A stretch of DNA of 64,000 nucleotides from Pyrrhosoma nymphula (lineage: Eukaryota > Arthropoda > Insecta > Odonata > Coenagrionidae), in the NCBI GenBank assembly GCA_963573305.1, contig OY754339.1, positions 13,005,941-13,069,940 of the forward strand. Direction: 5' to 3'. The notes under the pieces were generated by a model, which searched no databases, had not been told where the DNA came from, and saw nothing but the letters and a program-made list of their open reading frames with translations. Position 1 is the first letter of the stretch; every line of letters begins with the position of its first letter. This document shows positions 32,072 to 42,780 of the stretch, one piece after another. The translations under genes and the position numbers were made by a program.

Positions 32072-32430
32072 ACACATGAAAAGCTACACAATTTAGTGAA
32101 GTTTATGCATGCAAGTCAACATCGAGTTACCAAAATGTAACACAATGTGACTAATTCACTCACACAGCACTATCCAGTACATGTATTCCTATCACAAACA
32201 TAACAGTACTATTCACCTATTTGCAAAATATATACACATGAAAAGCTACACAATTTAGTGAAGTTTATGAATGCAAGTCAACATCGAGTTACCAAAATGT
32301 AAGCCAATGTGACTAATTCACTCACACAGCACTATCCAGTACATTTATTCCTATCACAAACATAACAGTACTATTCACCTATTTGCAAAATATATACACA
32401 AGGAAAGCTACACAATTTAGTGAAGTTTAT
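32072..32430. repeat. 162-bp tandem repeat, about 2.2 units
   Basis: AAAAGCTACACAATTTAGTG recurs at 32079, 32241 and (slightly changed) 32403, a constant 162-base period with few differences. It lies 160 bases beyond the stop codon of the P-like transposase at 32588-35415, so it is probably part of that element's 3' subterminal region. Confidence 0.85.
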
Positions 32431-32587
32431 GTACACAATTCTTCTATCAGTATAATTAATCTATTTACAAACTATATACAATGTCAATGATGTGTCAAAC
32501 TATTTACAATGTCAGTGTGCATTTAGTATTTGTCAATGTAATTCTATTAATACGAATATATTTTAGTTTTTAACTCCACGCCGTGGG

Positions 32588-33484
32588 TTAACATTTAATG
32601 AAGTCGCAATCAATGTTGCTAGTCCCTAACTCATCCATCAGCAGCCCTGAAACTTTTGAGCAGTGGCCAACTACTTCTAATTTATTAAGTAGCAATGGCA
32701 CTGCTTTATTTACCAGGGTAGTCAGACCTTCCGAAGGGTCTTCACCCTCTACCCCATCAAGGACAAAGAAGAGGTCATTGCTGGAAGGGTCCCTGGAGAT
32801 TAGACTACCCTGGCAGAGTCCGCAACCGCTACCCTGAAGAGCTGCCTTGGCTACATATCCTGCAATTAATGCAGCTGACTGCAGCTCCTTCAGGGTGAGC
32901 CTGTGCCCCTTAACAGGCGTAGGGATGCAGCCACCAGCTAACTCCGGCTCCTCCAGAGGTGCACTCCCTAAACCAGGATCACTATTGAAAAATGTGCTCA
33001 AATTGCTAAGAACACTGCAATTATCAATTTCACAGTTGCCACGAGATCTTGTGGCCACCATTCCATTGACAATTGCAGTCTTCAAAGCTGAGACAAAATG
33101 TGCAGCACCCGGGTGATGGTTACTGCCACAATTTTGCCTCACCACATTAAACAAATTTTCAATAGGATCCTGGTTTAGATGACCTGTGCTTAACTGGTGG
33201 CACCTACCCTGAAGGGATGCCCATAGCTGGGAGACACCCCTTATCGTAGCCAGCCACCCCTTTTGAGAGGAAGAGAATGAACTGCCTCTCTCCCTCACAA
33301 ACTCCATCCCCTGTAGGAATTTCTCCATCTTTATTAGGAGTTCTAGATGGCCACTCCTTTTTGTTATCGGGCCCAGCTTCTTCATTCTCTGCTTAGTCTC
33401 CCGTGTCGCCATTTAATGCATCGAATAGGTCATTGATGGCAATAAGGAACTCAGCAGTGGCGAGACCATTGCTTCCAAGAGCTC
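32588..33484 (-). pseudogene. P-element/THAP9-like transposase, last exon
   Basis: The acceptor TATTTTTTTAG precedes 33484, and the exon opens ALGSNGLATAEFLIAINDLF DALNG (in two conserved pieces), the family's 'F....N.LFD.LN' block. Near 33405 the frame shifts, and the reading continues ITKRSGHLELLIKMEKFLQG, SQKGWLATIRGVSQLWASLQ and NQDPIENLFNVVRQNCGSNH, the C-terminal 'Q.DP.EN.F...RQ.GG' signature. An Ala-rich AGYVAKAAL segment follows before the stop at 32588. The frameshift means the gene as it stands cannot make a full transposase. Confidence 0.8.
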
Positions 33485-33565
33485 CTAAAAAAATACCAAT
33501 TAATTCACCAAACTGAAGTCAAAGATAAATTTACCACATCAATCATAGTGTGATATTAAACAAAC

Positions 33566-33687
33566 CTCTTGCCACCAATGTCCCCAATCCTCGCCCGACA
33601 CGGAGACTGAACACTTGGGCAGCCAGAAAAACCCTCATTTTGTCGAATCCTTTCGGGTTCATGTGTCTCTCAGTGAGAGGGAACAAT
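33566..33687 (-). pseudogene. P-element/THAP9-like transposase, small internal exon
   Basis: The 122-base exon lies between a TCTCTTTTAG acceptor (to 33688) and a GTTTGT donor (from 33565). It reads LFPLTERHMNPKGFDKMRVF and LAAQVFSLRVGRGLGTLVAR, the 'L...H......KM.V.LA.QV.S..V' block present in all P-like transposases. It joins in phase to both neighbours (CG/A upstream, G/GA downstream), so these are true introns rather than gaps. Confidence 0.8.
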
Positions 33688-33853
33688 CTAAAAGAGAGTA
33701 AGGATAAAGAATTCAGTAATAATTATATATAACTATAAGTACTTATGGAAGTCAATGAATAAAGTAGGTTCTTTTATCTCTAACGAATTGCTATCATAAT
33801 CCAACTTTTTAGAATATCGATACAAAATATCATCTTTGTAAAAATGTACTCAC

Positions 33854-35010
33854 CGCCCGAAAGGATTCCGACTATCCTCCTCATAGAGCTGCTGAATATG
33901 GTCCCACGATGCCTGTAACAGCACCTCATTACCAGCTAATGCCACCGGAACCCTAACATCGTGCTTGATGAAAAGGTTACGGAAGCATTTCAGTAAATGA
34001 GGGGGATCAAATATAGTAACCACTGTATGCCCTTCAAACACAAAGGAAGGATCCTCAAAGGATGCTCCCATAAGTTGAAGGGCTCGAACATTGTTAGTGC
34101 CCATATCACAAACGCTGGCTACTACATTTAACCCAATCTGCTGCAGGTTCCGAAGCACTTCCTTCAGCAGCTCACTTAATGTTGAGGATGGCGTGGCTGA
34201 GGAGCTGAAGTAGTATGCCAGCGGCTGCTTCCAGGCTGAGAATAGGCCACGAGTCATGAACACCATAGCTACCTTTGCCAAAGCATTAGTAGTCCCTATG
34301 GTGTCATGGTCTTCGAAGCCTACTATTTGATCCCTCAACCTGTCATAAGTCAAACCGGGCTTCAACGACATCTCGTCGAATAGAAGACAGCAGTGCCTGT
34401 CCCTCTCCTCCATTCCCTCAACGAAAGATGAACGAAAGCTAAAAATTTCTGGATTGATTCCAGGAAGGAAAGAGAAGTGGGAAAGAGTTTTAGATAAAGT
34501 TTTCCGGCAAGGAAGAGTAATTAAAGCCCGAAACAAAGAATAGCATTTTGGGCTTTTCTTGAAGATAGAGAGAGCAAAGACTTTTTCTTCGTGGGACCAT
34601 CTTCTAGCTTTTGGTTTCCTTTTCCCTTCCCTCAGTATGATCTTTAGTAAAGTGACAGCAGATGGAGACAAATTTTTATCTAGGCCACATAAAAATCTGC
34701 TGTGAGTGATGTTTGACATTGAGCTAAAATCTGACTTAATACCGTCAGCAATGTTTGCCAACTTCTTCCATTGTCTGCGCTGATTCTTCAGTTTATTGTA
34801 CATGATCATCTTTCTTGGAGTCAAGTCAGAAACTCTTTTCATGCCAATATCTTGTAGAATAGAGCGCCGAGCACCTTTCCTAACCGAAGAACACACCTTG
34901 TTGCAGGTGAGAGGCTCATTGCAACCAGGTATATCTTCAGAAAGGGAAGACTGTAAGACCGTGGAAGAAGTTGAAGACTTATCAAGGGAAGGCCTTTCCT
35001 CTTCCAGCAC
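33854..35010 (-). pseudogene. P-element/THAP9-like transposase, main exon
   Basis: The exon reads KGARRSILQDIGMKRVSDLT, then a coil region, RRWSHEEKVFALSIFKKSPK, LPCRKTLSKTLSHFSFLPGI and CLLFDEMSLKPGLTYDRLRD, then GLFSAWKQPLAYYFSS, VVASVCDMGTNNVRALQLMG and VVTIFDPPHLLKCFRNLFIK. These give the N-terminal coiled coil, an HTH-like domain, and the RNase H-like core with acidic DE and CD residues and the 'FD.PHLLK..RN' motif. It ends at a GTGAGT donor (33853 down). The first Met, at 35010, follows a TAA at about 35020, so the link to the THAP exon is broken. Confidence 0.85.
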
Positions 35011-35093
35011 ACGTTTTTAACAATTGGAACCAATAACTGGGCCATCAGCAACATTATCAAAGGTACTGGGAGAGGCAGATACAGGGGTTAAAT

Positions 35094-35415
35094 CTATAGA
35101 TAACCGATGGGGGTTGAGGTGCCAGGAGTTGAGGTAACAACTAAGGAAGATGATGATCCATTAAGGAGAGATGATGAGTGATGAGATGGTGAATGATTGT
35201 GACAAGAAGTAGGGGATGAAAAGGTGACAGCAGGAGATGAGAAAGGAGGATGCAGGGCAGGTGCAGCATTCCGGTTCAGCTTCTGACAGGCAGGAGTTTG
35301 GAAGTCTTGAACCCGAAAGTGTTTCCAACACATGAAGCCCCTGTAGAACAGCTGGCCTACAGGCACCCCATCCAGCTCAACATTGGCACAAAATGCCCTC
35401 CAAAGCTCTGCCCTG
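35094..35415 (-). pseudogene. THAP domain exon of the 32.6-35.4 kb P-like element
   Basis: The acceptor ACAATTTTCAG ends at 35416. The exon reads AELWRAFCANVELDGVPVGQ, LFYRGFMCWKHFRVQDFQTP and ACQKLNRNAAPALHP: the second half of a THAP zinc-finger, with C..HF and the AVP-like end replaced by AAP. A Ser/Pro-rich linker follows. The frame runs to a stop at 35094, while a neighbouring frame (LTPVSASPSTFDNVADGPVI) leads on toward the main exon, where a TAA intervenes. So there is one frameshift and one nonsense codon. The first THAP exon is not found. Confidence 0.7.
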
Positions 35416-35450
35416 AAAATTGTACATGGATATGAAATAAAATAATGCAT

Positions 35451-36740
35451 GAAATAGAAACGAGTATCATGTCATTATTGAGGCAATTATACTCCGGAGG
35501 AGTCTAATTTCCTCTTTTTCTATTGACAAATTGGATTAATCTTTCATGATTTAGTTATCAATTGCTCTCTCTTTCTTAATCAGTCTCTTCAACATTGGGG
35601 AATTTATACTGGGGAGCTAGAGAAATATGTGATCTGTTTTAGTAACCAAGTATGAGGATTGCACTCCACACATGAAAATGAAATGAAATTAATCATTCAT
35701 AGAACCATGTAATTTCATATTTCCTATGTCATTCATACAAATAAGGAAAGGTATGGGACCCCAAACAGATCCTTGTGTTAATCCTGTTTTGATTCTCTCC
35801 ATTTCACTTTTATAGTTTTCTATTTGGACTCATTGCTGTCTTTGGCTTAAATAAACCGCTGGAGTGCAACACCCCTGATAACAGCTTTTTACAGTTTAGC
35901 AAACAAAATATTATGGGCTATAGCATGAAATGCTTTTCTCAAGTCTAAAAAAATCCTTAAGAAAATGCAGGTGTTAACCTCAAGTCCCTCTGTTGGGTTA
36001 AAGTAAATTTACTAAGGTTGGATGAGTATTGTACATGAGATTTTTCTTGCAGAAGGCAAATTACTAATAATAATAGGGTAGTTTCATTAATAGTTATTAT
36101 CATCATCTTAAAAGGAATTTAGATTTTTATTCGGTAAAACAACAATTAAATTAACATTATCTTTTCGTGAAGGCAATTCAACTATATTTTTCAGCCTAAT
36201 AATCAAAATTCTAAACGCTAGTTCAGGTAAACGAACGAAAACGAATTCAGGTAAGCATGTTTTTGGGGGGTTTAAACCCTAAACCCCCCTTCCGTACGCC
36301 ACTAGCATGTACTTATGCACGAGCATTGAAAATTACGTCGTATAAAGTGATGAACTGCTAGAATGAATATGCGGAGATGCATAAACGAGAGATGGGAAAA
36401 TAGCCCCTTCTATAATTCCGAGCCAGCATTCTTGCATTGCGAAAACAGATGCTACTTCAAATTGTGCAAAAAAGTGCCTGTTGTAAAACGGTTATAAAAA
36501 TAGTAAGGATTGATCTATGCACAATGTATACAATAATAAAGCCGTATAACATTGGTGTATAGTCACGAAAAGGGTCGAAAGACAAGAAAACTGAAAAATG
36601 CACTATTGAAGTGGACTAATAACTCATCCACATTAAACCAAAATCAATTAACAATTCGACGTAAGACAACATCGAATTTAAAACTATACATTAATATATT
36701 AAATGAAAGGAAAACTTTGTTTTATTCCACCAATTTATTT
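35451..36740. other. no supported gene
   Basis: AT-rich sequence between the P-like element and the second Penelope element. At 36262-36305 a palindromic GGGGGGTTTAAACCC and CCCCCC stretch next to GTACGCCACTAG resembles the end of a common arthropod DNA-transposon type, with no partner seen. Confidence 0.35.
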
Positions 36741-36744
36741 GTCG

Positions 36745-36790
36745 GTACTACTAGTTTCGACGCAGCGGCGTCATCTTCAGGTACAAAGTG
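36745..36790 (-). ncRNA. hammerhead-like motif of the second Penelope family
   Basis: The minus strand reads CUGAAGAU, a perfect 5-bp hairpin (GACGC/GCGUC), GAAAC, then UAGUAG. The core has the order of a hammerhead, with one extra base before stem II and only a weak stem III. Position immediately 3' of the endonuclease frame fits the known placement in Penelope terminal repeats. Activity doubtful. Confidence 0.4.
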
Positions 36791-37068
36791 GAAAGCAAAA
36801 ATTTGATCTTTATATACCATCCAGGATAGGCGTTGGGGTGGGGGAGGAAGAAGGTAGGTGGAAGGGGTGGAAAACCTCAAGGATACAAAGTAGTGAAATG
36901 TTTAGCGGGTGGATACAATGTAGTGGCGGGTGGTGGGTCGGAATGGGGGGGGGGCGGATGACCGTTGGCAGGTTAGAGTTTTGAAAGGGATTGCTGGTGA
37001 CTAAGGTAGCGGTGAGGTGTCCGTGGGGGGAGGGGAAGGATTACGGGCTACTGTTTTTTCCGTGAGGG

Positions 37069-37887
37069 TCAGGGAGGCTTCAAGGAGGGGGAAAGGTATT
37101 CAAATAATATGTCATTAAGGAGAGGACGTTTCTTCATCTGTCTTTTAATTTCCAGCTCTTCCTTCTTGTCCATTCTCTTCCCTTTTTCCTCCCGGTGTAG
37201 AATCTTTGGAGTGAAATCACTGCTGTGGTTCTCCTCCCACAGGTGTTTTGCAAAGTGGGACTGGGAGAGGTTACATGTCCGGAAGCACCTCTTGTGTTCT
37301 TCTGCTCTCATCCGGAAAGTGCGGCCCGTCTGTCCAACATAGGCCGCAGGGCACTCGTTGCATTCTAATAAATATATCCCACTGTTGTCTAACGGATCAA
37401 TTTTATCTTTTGTTTTACTTAAAAAAATTTTTAAGTTGTCATGGTTGTAAAAAGCTATTTTAAATTGGTCTTTAGGGAATAGGTTGCTTACTTTTTGAGA
37501 AAGAACTCCGTAATACGGTAGTTTACCCCATTTAATTTTATCTTTTTTTGTCTCAATCGGATGAAATAGCATATGTTGTGCTCTTATGGAGCGTTTTTTG
37601 AGGAGCATTTTATCTACAAGGGTTCTTTTGTAACCGTTTGTCGTTGCTATTGATTTTATCGTTTCCAATTCCTCATTAAAATTTTCTCTGGAGAGGGGGA
37701 TATTCAGCAGCCTATTCAGTAAGAAGTGGAATGTTGATAACTTTTGGTATATGTGATGGCGGGAGTCGGAGGGGATTACATGGTCCGTCGTGGTGGTTTT
37801 TCGAAAAATAGCAAATTCAAAATTTTTAACATTTTTGGATACCGTCACATCCAGAAAATTCAATTTTTCATTTTTTTTCCTTCTCAC
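37069..37887 (-). CDS. Penelope RT C-terminus and GIY-YIG endonuclease
   Basis: The frame starts in the RT thumb with NEKLNFLDVTVSKNV, and passes QFKIAFYNHDNLKIFLSKTK to the nuclease: NSGIYLLECNECPAAYVGQT, GRTFRMRAEEHKRC and SQSHFAKHLWEENH. GIYLL and AYVGQTG are the GIY and YIG motifs, followed by the catalytic-type Arg and the conserved Glu/His stretch. It ends LEIKRQMKKRPLLNDILFEY. It overlaps the RT frame (37868-39268) by 20 bases in another phase, and the switch point is a run of eight T (A on the coding strand) at 37871-37878. Slippage, a sequencing error or an inactivating indel are all possible. Confidence 0.75.
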   Translation of the reverse strand: MRRKKNEKLNFLDVTVSKNVKNFEFAIFRKTTTTDHVIPSDSRHHIYQKLSTFHFLLNRLLNIPLSRENFNEELETIKSIATTNGYKRTLVDKMLLKKRSIRAQHMLFHPIETKKDKIKWGKLPYYGVLSQKVSNLFPKDQFKIAFYNHDNLKIFLSKTKDKIDPLDNSGIYLLECNECPAAYVGQTGRTFRMRAEEHKRCFRTCNLSQSHFAKHLWEENHSSDFTPKILHREEKGKRMDKKEELEIKRQMKKRPLLNDILFEYLSPSLKPP

Positions 37888-39268
37888 ACGTAAATTTGAT
37901 ACTGTCGCACTGGGTATTTAAATGTGTTAAAAAAATGTCCAATTGCCTTTCAGTGCCAGTCCAGATTGCAAAAACGTCATCAACATATCGGAACCAGCAA
38001 AAGATATTCTTAGTGTTCACTGAACCACCACTGAATAGTTTTTGTTCAAAATCGTCCATAAATAGGTCGGCTAGGAGCGGTGACAACGGCGACCCCATTG
38101 CTAATCCTTCCATTTGTCTGTAGTATTCCCCATTGAATTTAAAGTAATTTTGCTCTACGCACACTTTTAATAGAGTCACAAGATCACTGATGACGGCTGC
38201 TTCCGTCCCCCTACTTGATAGAACTTTTCTCGCCACTTCGACTGCTTCCAAAGTTGGAATATTGGTGAAAAGGTTTTCCACATCAAATGACACTAATATG
38301 TATTTAGAGGGGGGAGGAGTTTTCTTGGATAGCCGGTCACAAAAGTCTATCGTGTTTCTCACTCCAAACTTCGACTGAAAATTAGTCAACTCCCTAAATC
38401 GAGAATTTAATAAGGCAGCAAGTTTTCTGGAAGGAGCTTTGACACTGGAGATGACTGGTCGAACTGGAATATTCACTTTATGAATTTTGGGGAGGCCGAA
38501 AAAACTGGGTGCTCTTGGATTTATTGTTGTCAATTTATAAATTTCGCTGGACTTGAGAAAGCTAGGGGTGGAGTTAAGGGATTTTTTCACAATTTCCTGA
38601 AACTTTTTGGTTGGATCCACTGAAAGTTTTGTTATCTGGTTACTCTTAATAAAGTCGTAGCACTTATCAATGTAGTCTTCCTTATTCATCACCACCACCG
38701 TGTTTCCTTTGTCTGCCTTTTCAATGATTAAATTGTTCTCTCTCAGTCGCCTTCGAATAGAATTTATTGATTTTAGCTCTAAAGACCTAATTTGTTTGTC
38801 ATTAGCTTGGGATTTAACTAAACCTGGTAGTTTCCGTGCGATTATAGTTTTCAAACCAATGTCACGTTTATCCAAGGCCACTTCGCAGTCCACAACTAAA
38901 TTCTCCACATCCTTAGTTCCCACTGGAGTAACAGGTACATACTTGAGACCTTTCTCTAATAAAGCCACTTCACGAGGGTCAAACACTATATCCGAAAGAT
39001 TAATCACCCTGTCATGGAAGATCATGGGTGGGTTGCCCCTTTGAGGTTCCTTATGGGAATCCAATTTTTTCTCTTGGAGGCGGCTCAGTTTGCAATTCAT
39101 GACTAACCTCTTTTTATGTGCTAATTCGCTGCTTCTCTCTCGTACATAGTCGTCCAATAATGTCCATTCAGCCCAATGAAGGTCGCGCCACAGTTCTCTT
39201 GTCAGCAGGAACCTGTATTCTTCAATACTGTTCCTTTTCGCGTACCATCCTTGGAGTTCTTTCTTCAC
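37868..39268 (-). CDS. Penelope reverse transcriptase
   Basis: 466 codons from Met 39268. It has a helical N-terminal region, then NNLIIEKADKGNTVVVMNKE, PSFFGLPKIHKVNIPVRPVI, YILVSFDVENLFTNIPTLEA (first catalytic Asp), QMEGLAMGSPLSPLLADLFM and FRYVDDVFAIWTG with the catalytic DD. All core RT blocks are present in one uninterrupted frame, unlike the copies at 4-8.5 kb. It ends at CEKEKK, one frame off from the endonuclease piece. The start is the first Met after stops; extension to 39437 in another frame is not recognisably RT. Confidence 0.8.
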   Translation of the reverse strand: MKKELQGWYAKRNSIEEYRFLLTRELWRDLHWAEWTLLDDYVRERSSELAHKKRLVMNCKLSRLQEKKLDSHKEPQRGNPPMIFHDRVINLSDIVFDPREVALLEKGLKYVPVTPVGTKDVENLVVDCEVALDKRDIGLKTIIARKLPGLVKSQANDKQIRSLELKSINSIRRRLRENNLIIEKADKGNTVVVMNKEDYIDKCYDFIKSNQITKLSVDPTKKFQEIVKKSLNSTPSFLKSSEIYKLTTINPRAPSFFGLPKIHKVNIPVRPVISSVKAPSRKLAALLNSRFRELTNFQSKFGVRNTIDFCDRLSKKTPPPSKYILVSFDVENLFTNIPTLEAVEVARKVLSSRGTEAAVISDLVTLLKVCVEQNYFKFNGEYYRQMEGLAMGSPLSPLLADLFMDDFEQKLFSGGSVNTKNIFCWFRYVDDVFAIWTGTERQLDIFLTHLNTQCDSIKFTCEKEKK

Positions 39269-39480
39269 CCATATCCGTTCTGCTGTCTGGACTGCATGTC
39301 TGCCTACTGATGATCTGGTGTGGTGATAAAAATATACATTGAAACATCTCTATGTTCAAATAAAAATAATAACTCTGGTTACCTGTCTTGGGTTCTCGGA
39401 AACTGGAACAATCTTCCTTCCGACACATGAGTACCACAGTTCTTAACGCAGCAATACTTCCTCACCATGATTAATCAAAA

Positions 39481-40610
39481 CTCTTGACCAGTCTTGGATA
39501 ATTCCGTCCCCTGAAATCCACATGGGTCTCAGTAGACGCCCGAAAGCTTACACCACTGATCTAGAATACCAGCGTCTTTTTAACGAATTTCTTTTTCGTT
39601 ACTCCGACTTCATTCCCATATTCACTGATGGTTCTAAGTCGGATGCAGCTTGTTCATGCGCGGTTACCTCCTCTCACCACGGGGTCATCGAGGCCAGACT
39701 CGGCCCGCTGTGTAGCATATACACAGCCGAGCTACTAGCCATTAAAATGGCTCTCGATGGGATCGAGAAGAGTGCTAAAGCAATTGTCATTTGCACGGAC
39801 TCGATGAGTGCTCTTCAGTCCATTTCTGGCTTTTCATCCGATCACCCCATTGTCCAGAGCATACACTATAGCCTCCTATGCCTTAATAGAAGAGGAATTG
39901 CTATAACGTTCCTCTGGGTCCCTGGACATGTGGGAATTGCCGGGAATGAGAAGGCGGATGCAGCTGCAAAAGAAGCTCTAAATATCCCTGAGCCGACGAC
40001 GACGCTGGTACCCTACCAGGACCTGCAATCTACTTTACGTAAAGTAGTCCTAGATCAGTGGAGTGAACTGTGGAGTGATGTCCCAAACAATTAGTTACGG
40101 ACAATTAAACCGGTAACGACAGGGTGGCCCACTTCCATCAGGGGTAATCGCAGAGAGGAAGTCGTCATCACACGTTTAAGAATCGGGCATTGCGCCCTGA
40201 CCCACTCGTTCCTCTTTACAGAAGAGAAAATTCCTCCTCGATGTGATGACTGTGACCGTCCTCTCAGTGTGCGACATATCCTGATGGAGTGTGACAAATA
40301 TCGGGACACACGAAACAGGCTAGACATCAGTGGCGACCTAGAACAAGTTCTAGGCAACCATGCCGATCGACTTAACCATGTAGTTTCCTTTTTAAAGGAA
40401 ACTAATTTATTAAACAAAATCTAATATATTTTTAGATTTATTATTTTTACATTTATATTTTTATTTATTTGGGATTTTAATGCTACCTTTTGTCTAGATT
40501 TATATTCATTCATATGTTTTTAAATTAACTAGATTGTGCGTGGTGCAAAATGACCATAGCTGTCGACGCACCCTATTAATCCAAATCTACCTACCTACCT
40601 CAAAACTCTT
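39481..40610 (+). mobile_element. I-type LINE, 3' end (5'-truncated)
   Basis: Contains the RNase H and Cys/His C-terminus of a LINE ORF2, a 3' UTR ending GGTGCAAAATGACCATAGC and GTCGACGCACCC, and a tail of short TACC repeats (40590-40605). 5' truncation and a simple-repeat tail are typical of LINE insertion. RNase H points to the I, Outcast, LOA or R1 groups rather than Jockey. Confidence 0.75.
39522..40424 (+). pseudogene. LINE RNase H and C-terminal zinc-knuckle region
   Basis: One frame of 301 codons interrupted by a single TAG at 40092-40094. The RNase H domain shows IPIFTDGSKSDAACSCAVTS (first Asp), YTAELLAIKMALDGIE (Glu), VICTDSMSALQSI (Asp) and WVPGHVGIAGNEKADAAAKE (His...Asp), the complete catalytic set. 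After the stop it continues GNRREEVVITRLRIGHCALT and CDDCDRPLSVRHILMECDKY, the C-terminal CCHC-like motif of LINE ORF2, ending FLKETNLLNKI. RNase H would remove RNA during second-strand synthesis. The nonsense codon inactivates only the tail. Confidence 0.8.
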
Positions 40611-40859
40611 AAACGAGCAAATGATCACAGTCACCACCACTCAAGCAAATAAACAATTGCAGCTTTTGCTTCCTTGACAACAACCACAGCGTTGGCGCAG
40701 GCAAAACACGGCAGAGTGCAAAATCGCTCGCGTGGTCAGGGTTCTAGGAATTCAAACTGGCATCGAGTTCTTGGAAATGCTCCCCCCACCACCTCCTTAC
40801 GGTCGTCAACTGTAGTAGTTCGTGCTATCATGGGTAGATGGCACTGCGGACTCAACTTA

Positions 40860-41295
40860 CCTGGAGTTCCCGTAAGAGAGCGCATCCCCTCCTTCTGACC
40901 CACTACTTTCTCTTCACTGAAGAGAAAATTCCACCCCGGTGTGATGACTGTGACTTCTCTCGGAATTCGGCATATCCTGACGGAGTGTGACAGATACCGG
41001 GACGTGCGAAGCCGACTGAACATTGGAGGCGACCTAGGGTCCATTCTAGGTGACGACCCCGATGCAATTGGCCGCGTTATTTTATTTCTAAAGGAAACAG
41101 CGCTTTTTAATAAATTATGATAAAAATTTAGCAATTTTCAATGTTTTTAACCTCGAAATAATAATAGATAAGCAGAATATCTAACTTCCAGGCAACCTGC
41201 CTTCTCCGGATATAAAAAGTATATCTATAATTTTAATAGTTTGAGGTGCAAAATGACCATGCCGTCGACGCACCCTAAAAAACCAATACTACTAC
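40860..41295 (+). mobile_element. second 3' end of the same LINE family
   Basis: The plus strand contains FLFTEEKIPPRCDDCD followed after a frame change by the shifted remnant of the HILMEC block, then a 3' UTR with GGTGCAAAATGACCATGCCG and GTCGACGCACCC like that at 40540-40575. The tail ends in ACTACTACT. It is more decayed than the first copy, and its own upstream part is not recognisable past 40680. Confidence 0.65.
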
Positions 41296-42210
41296 TTATG
41301 TAGAACTTACGGGGTCCAAAAAAGCCATGGATCGCAGTACTGTTCTGTGCTGTTCAAATGTATCACTGATCTCGGGACAAATCTCAAAGAACAGAATCAA
41401 TCAGGAATTTATAGAGGCGCCAGGAAGGAATCGGGCAGGAGACCCAAGATAAAAACCCTACGGCCCAGAACTCTGGAAATAAGGAAGGAGGAAGACCGAA
41501 AAACCATATCTGCTGCCGCATGAGAGAGAGACGAGAAATCCCCACCGTCTGATAAGTCTAGCTTTAAGGAAAATTAAACCAAGAAATACAATAACCTCCA
41601 TAATTTCAATTATTGCTGTCTGAAAATAACGTAAATGTATAAACATTGGAGCATAAAGAGTAACTTTGTAAATGGGGCCCAATATATCTTTAAAAAGCTC
41701 TAAATATTGGTGTTGTTTGTCCCTTGGGCTCTGGGGGACCCCTTGGCTCAGAAACGGTATTCTTAGTCACAATCCATGGGAATGTCGTTACCCAACCCTC
41801 CTCCAGGAAACTGATTTCGTGGGTGAGGCCCGAGGCTTACCCAAAGCTCCCATGGACCTCCCCTAACGCGGGATACGAGACCTATCACGATAATCGCGGG
41901 ATAAAAGAAGTGCTGCTTGCGCGCGGAACAAAATACTACAACTTGGCGATTGTTGTGCTCCAGAAGTTTGTGTATTTGCTTCGGCTATTTTATGCGTACT
42001 CCGATTTCAACTTTCATTTGCATAATCTCACATTACTCATTATTCATATTGAATAATTATTTCATTCACATCATAGCCGTTTCCTCGTATTCATTGTAAA
42101 CTTACTTCATCAACTTCTCAGTGCCACCATCATCTCCTTAACCTCATTTCACCTTCCCTTCATCCTTACCTCGCATTTTACCATCCCAATCATCTACGAT
42201 CATTCTGATT
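41296..42210. other. no supported gene
   Basis: Frames of 60-110 codons overlap here, but none shows a domain or coherent splicing. It may be the 5' side of the Harbinger-type genes that follow. Confidence 0.35.
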
Positions 42211-42268
42211 ATGCATGATATTTTTGAATTCGTGGAAAGACTCGAGTGGGAAGAGGAACTGCCGGATG
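42211..42268 (+). CDS. possible first exon of a Harbinger transposase
   Basis: ATG at 42211 opens MHDIFEFVERLEWEEELPD before a GTAACG donor at 42269. The short acidic start and its position facing a SANT-like gene parallel the HARBI1-like exon at 27592. No downstream transposase exon is recognisable, so the call is contextual. Confidence 0.25.
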
Positions 42269-42440
42269 GTAACGTATTACGTTTAGAAAAACCTAACATT
42301 TTATTGAGCAACCTTTCTAAAGTAAATTATGTGAAATAAGAAATACACTTTATAGCAGTAATTTTATCTTTTATTTCAAACAAAATAAAAATTAGAGAAA
42401 CTTGAATTTCAATATAACTTGAGGGACGGACGGACGCTAC

Positions 42441-42780
42441 CTCAAGGGATGACATATCAGCATCAGCCTTGAGTTGTCGCAGCCTCTCCTTCTGCAGTTC
42501 TACTTTCAATTTGCCATCCTCATCCTCCCAATACCTCTTGGCTCGAAGCATTTCTGTTTCCAGCCTCCAACCTTTTGTTAGACCAATGCCTCCTGGTCTC
42601 AAGGAGCTCCGCCTTAAGGTTCCTCTTCTCCTTCAGCCATTTCTCCTCCTTGCAATGCTCCCATCTCCTTCTGTAACAGCTGCATTTGTACATAGTGCTT
42701 TATGGCATCTTGCACCTTACCCTCTTCAGCACGAGACAACCTCACATAAACCTCCTGTGTCAACAGGGAGGTTGTATGTG
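42441..42780 (-). pseudogene. SANT-like protein, coiled-coil exon
   Basis: The acceptor TTTATATTTCAG precedes 42780. The exon reads HTTSLLTQEVYVRLSRAEEG, KVQDAIKHYVQMQLLQKEMG, then a frame change near 42650, and ERLRQLKADADMSSLE at the end, with a GTAGCG donor-like site. Middle parts such as ETEMLRAKRYWEDEDGKLKV are in yet another frame. This Glu/Lys/Leu coil is the C-terminal half of a Harbinger-type SANT protein, with at least two indels. Confidence 0.5.

Larger units (their letters stand above)
36741..39480 (-). mobile_element. second Penelope-like element family
   Basis: Minus-strand order: RT, GIY-YIG endonuclease, a C-rich terminal region with a TATA-like stretch (36800-37060), then a hammerhead-like motif at 36745-36790. 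Coding is split into two overlapping frames by one frameshift but otherwise nearly complete. Its proteins are clearly distinct from the family at 4-8.5 kb. The 5' boundary lies near 39480, where an I-type LINE on the plus strand begins. Confidence 0.85.
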
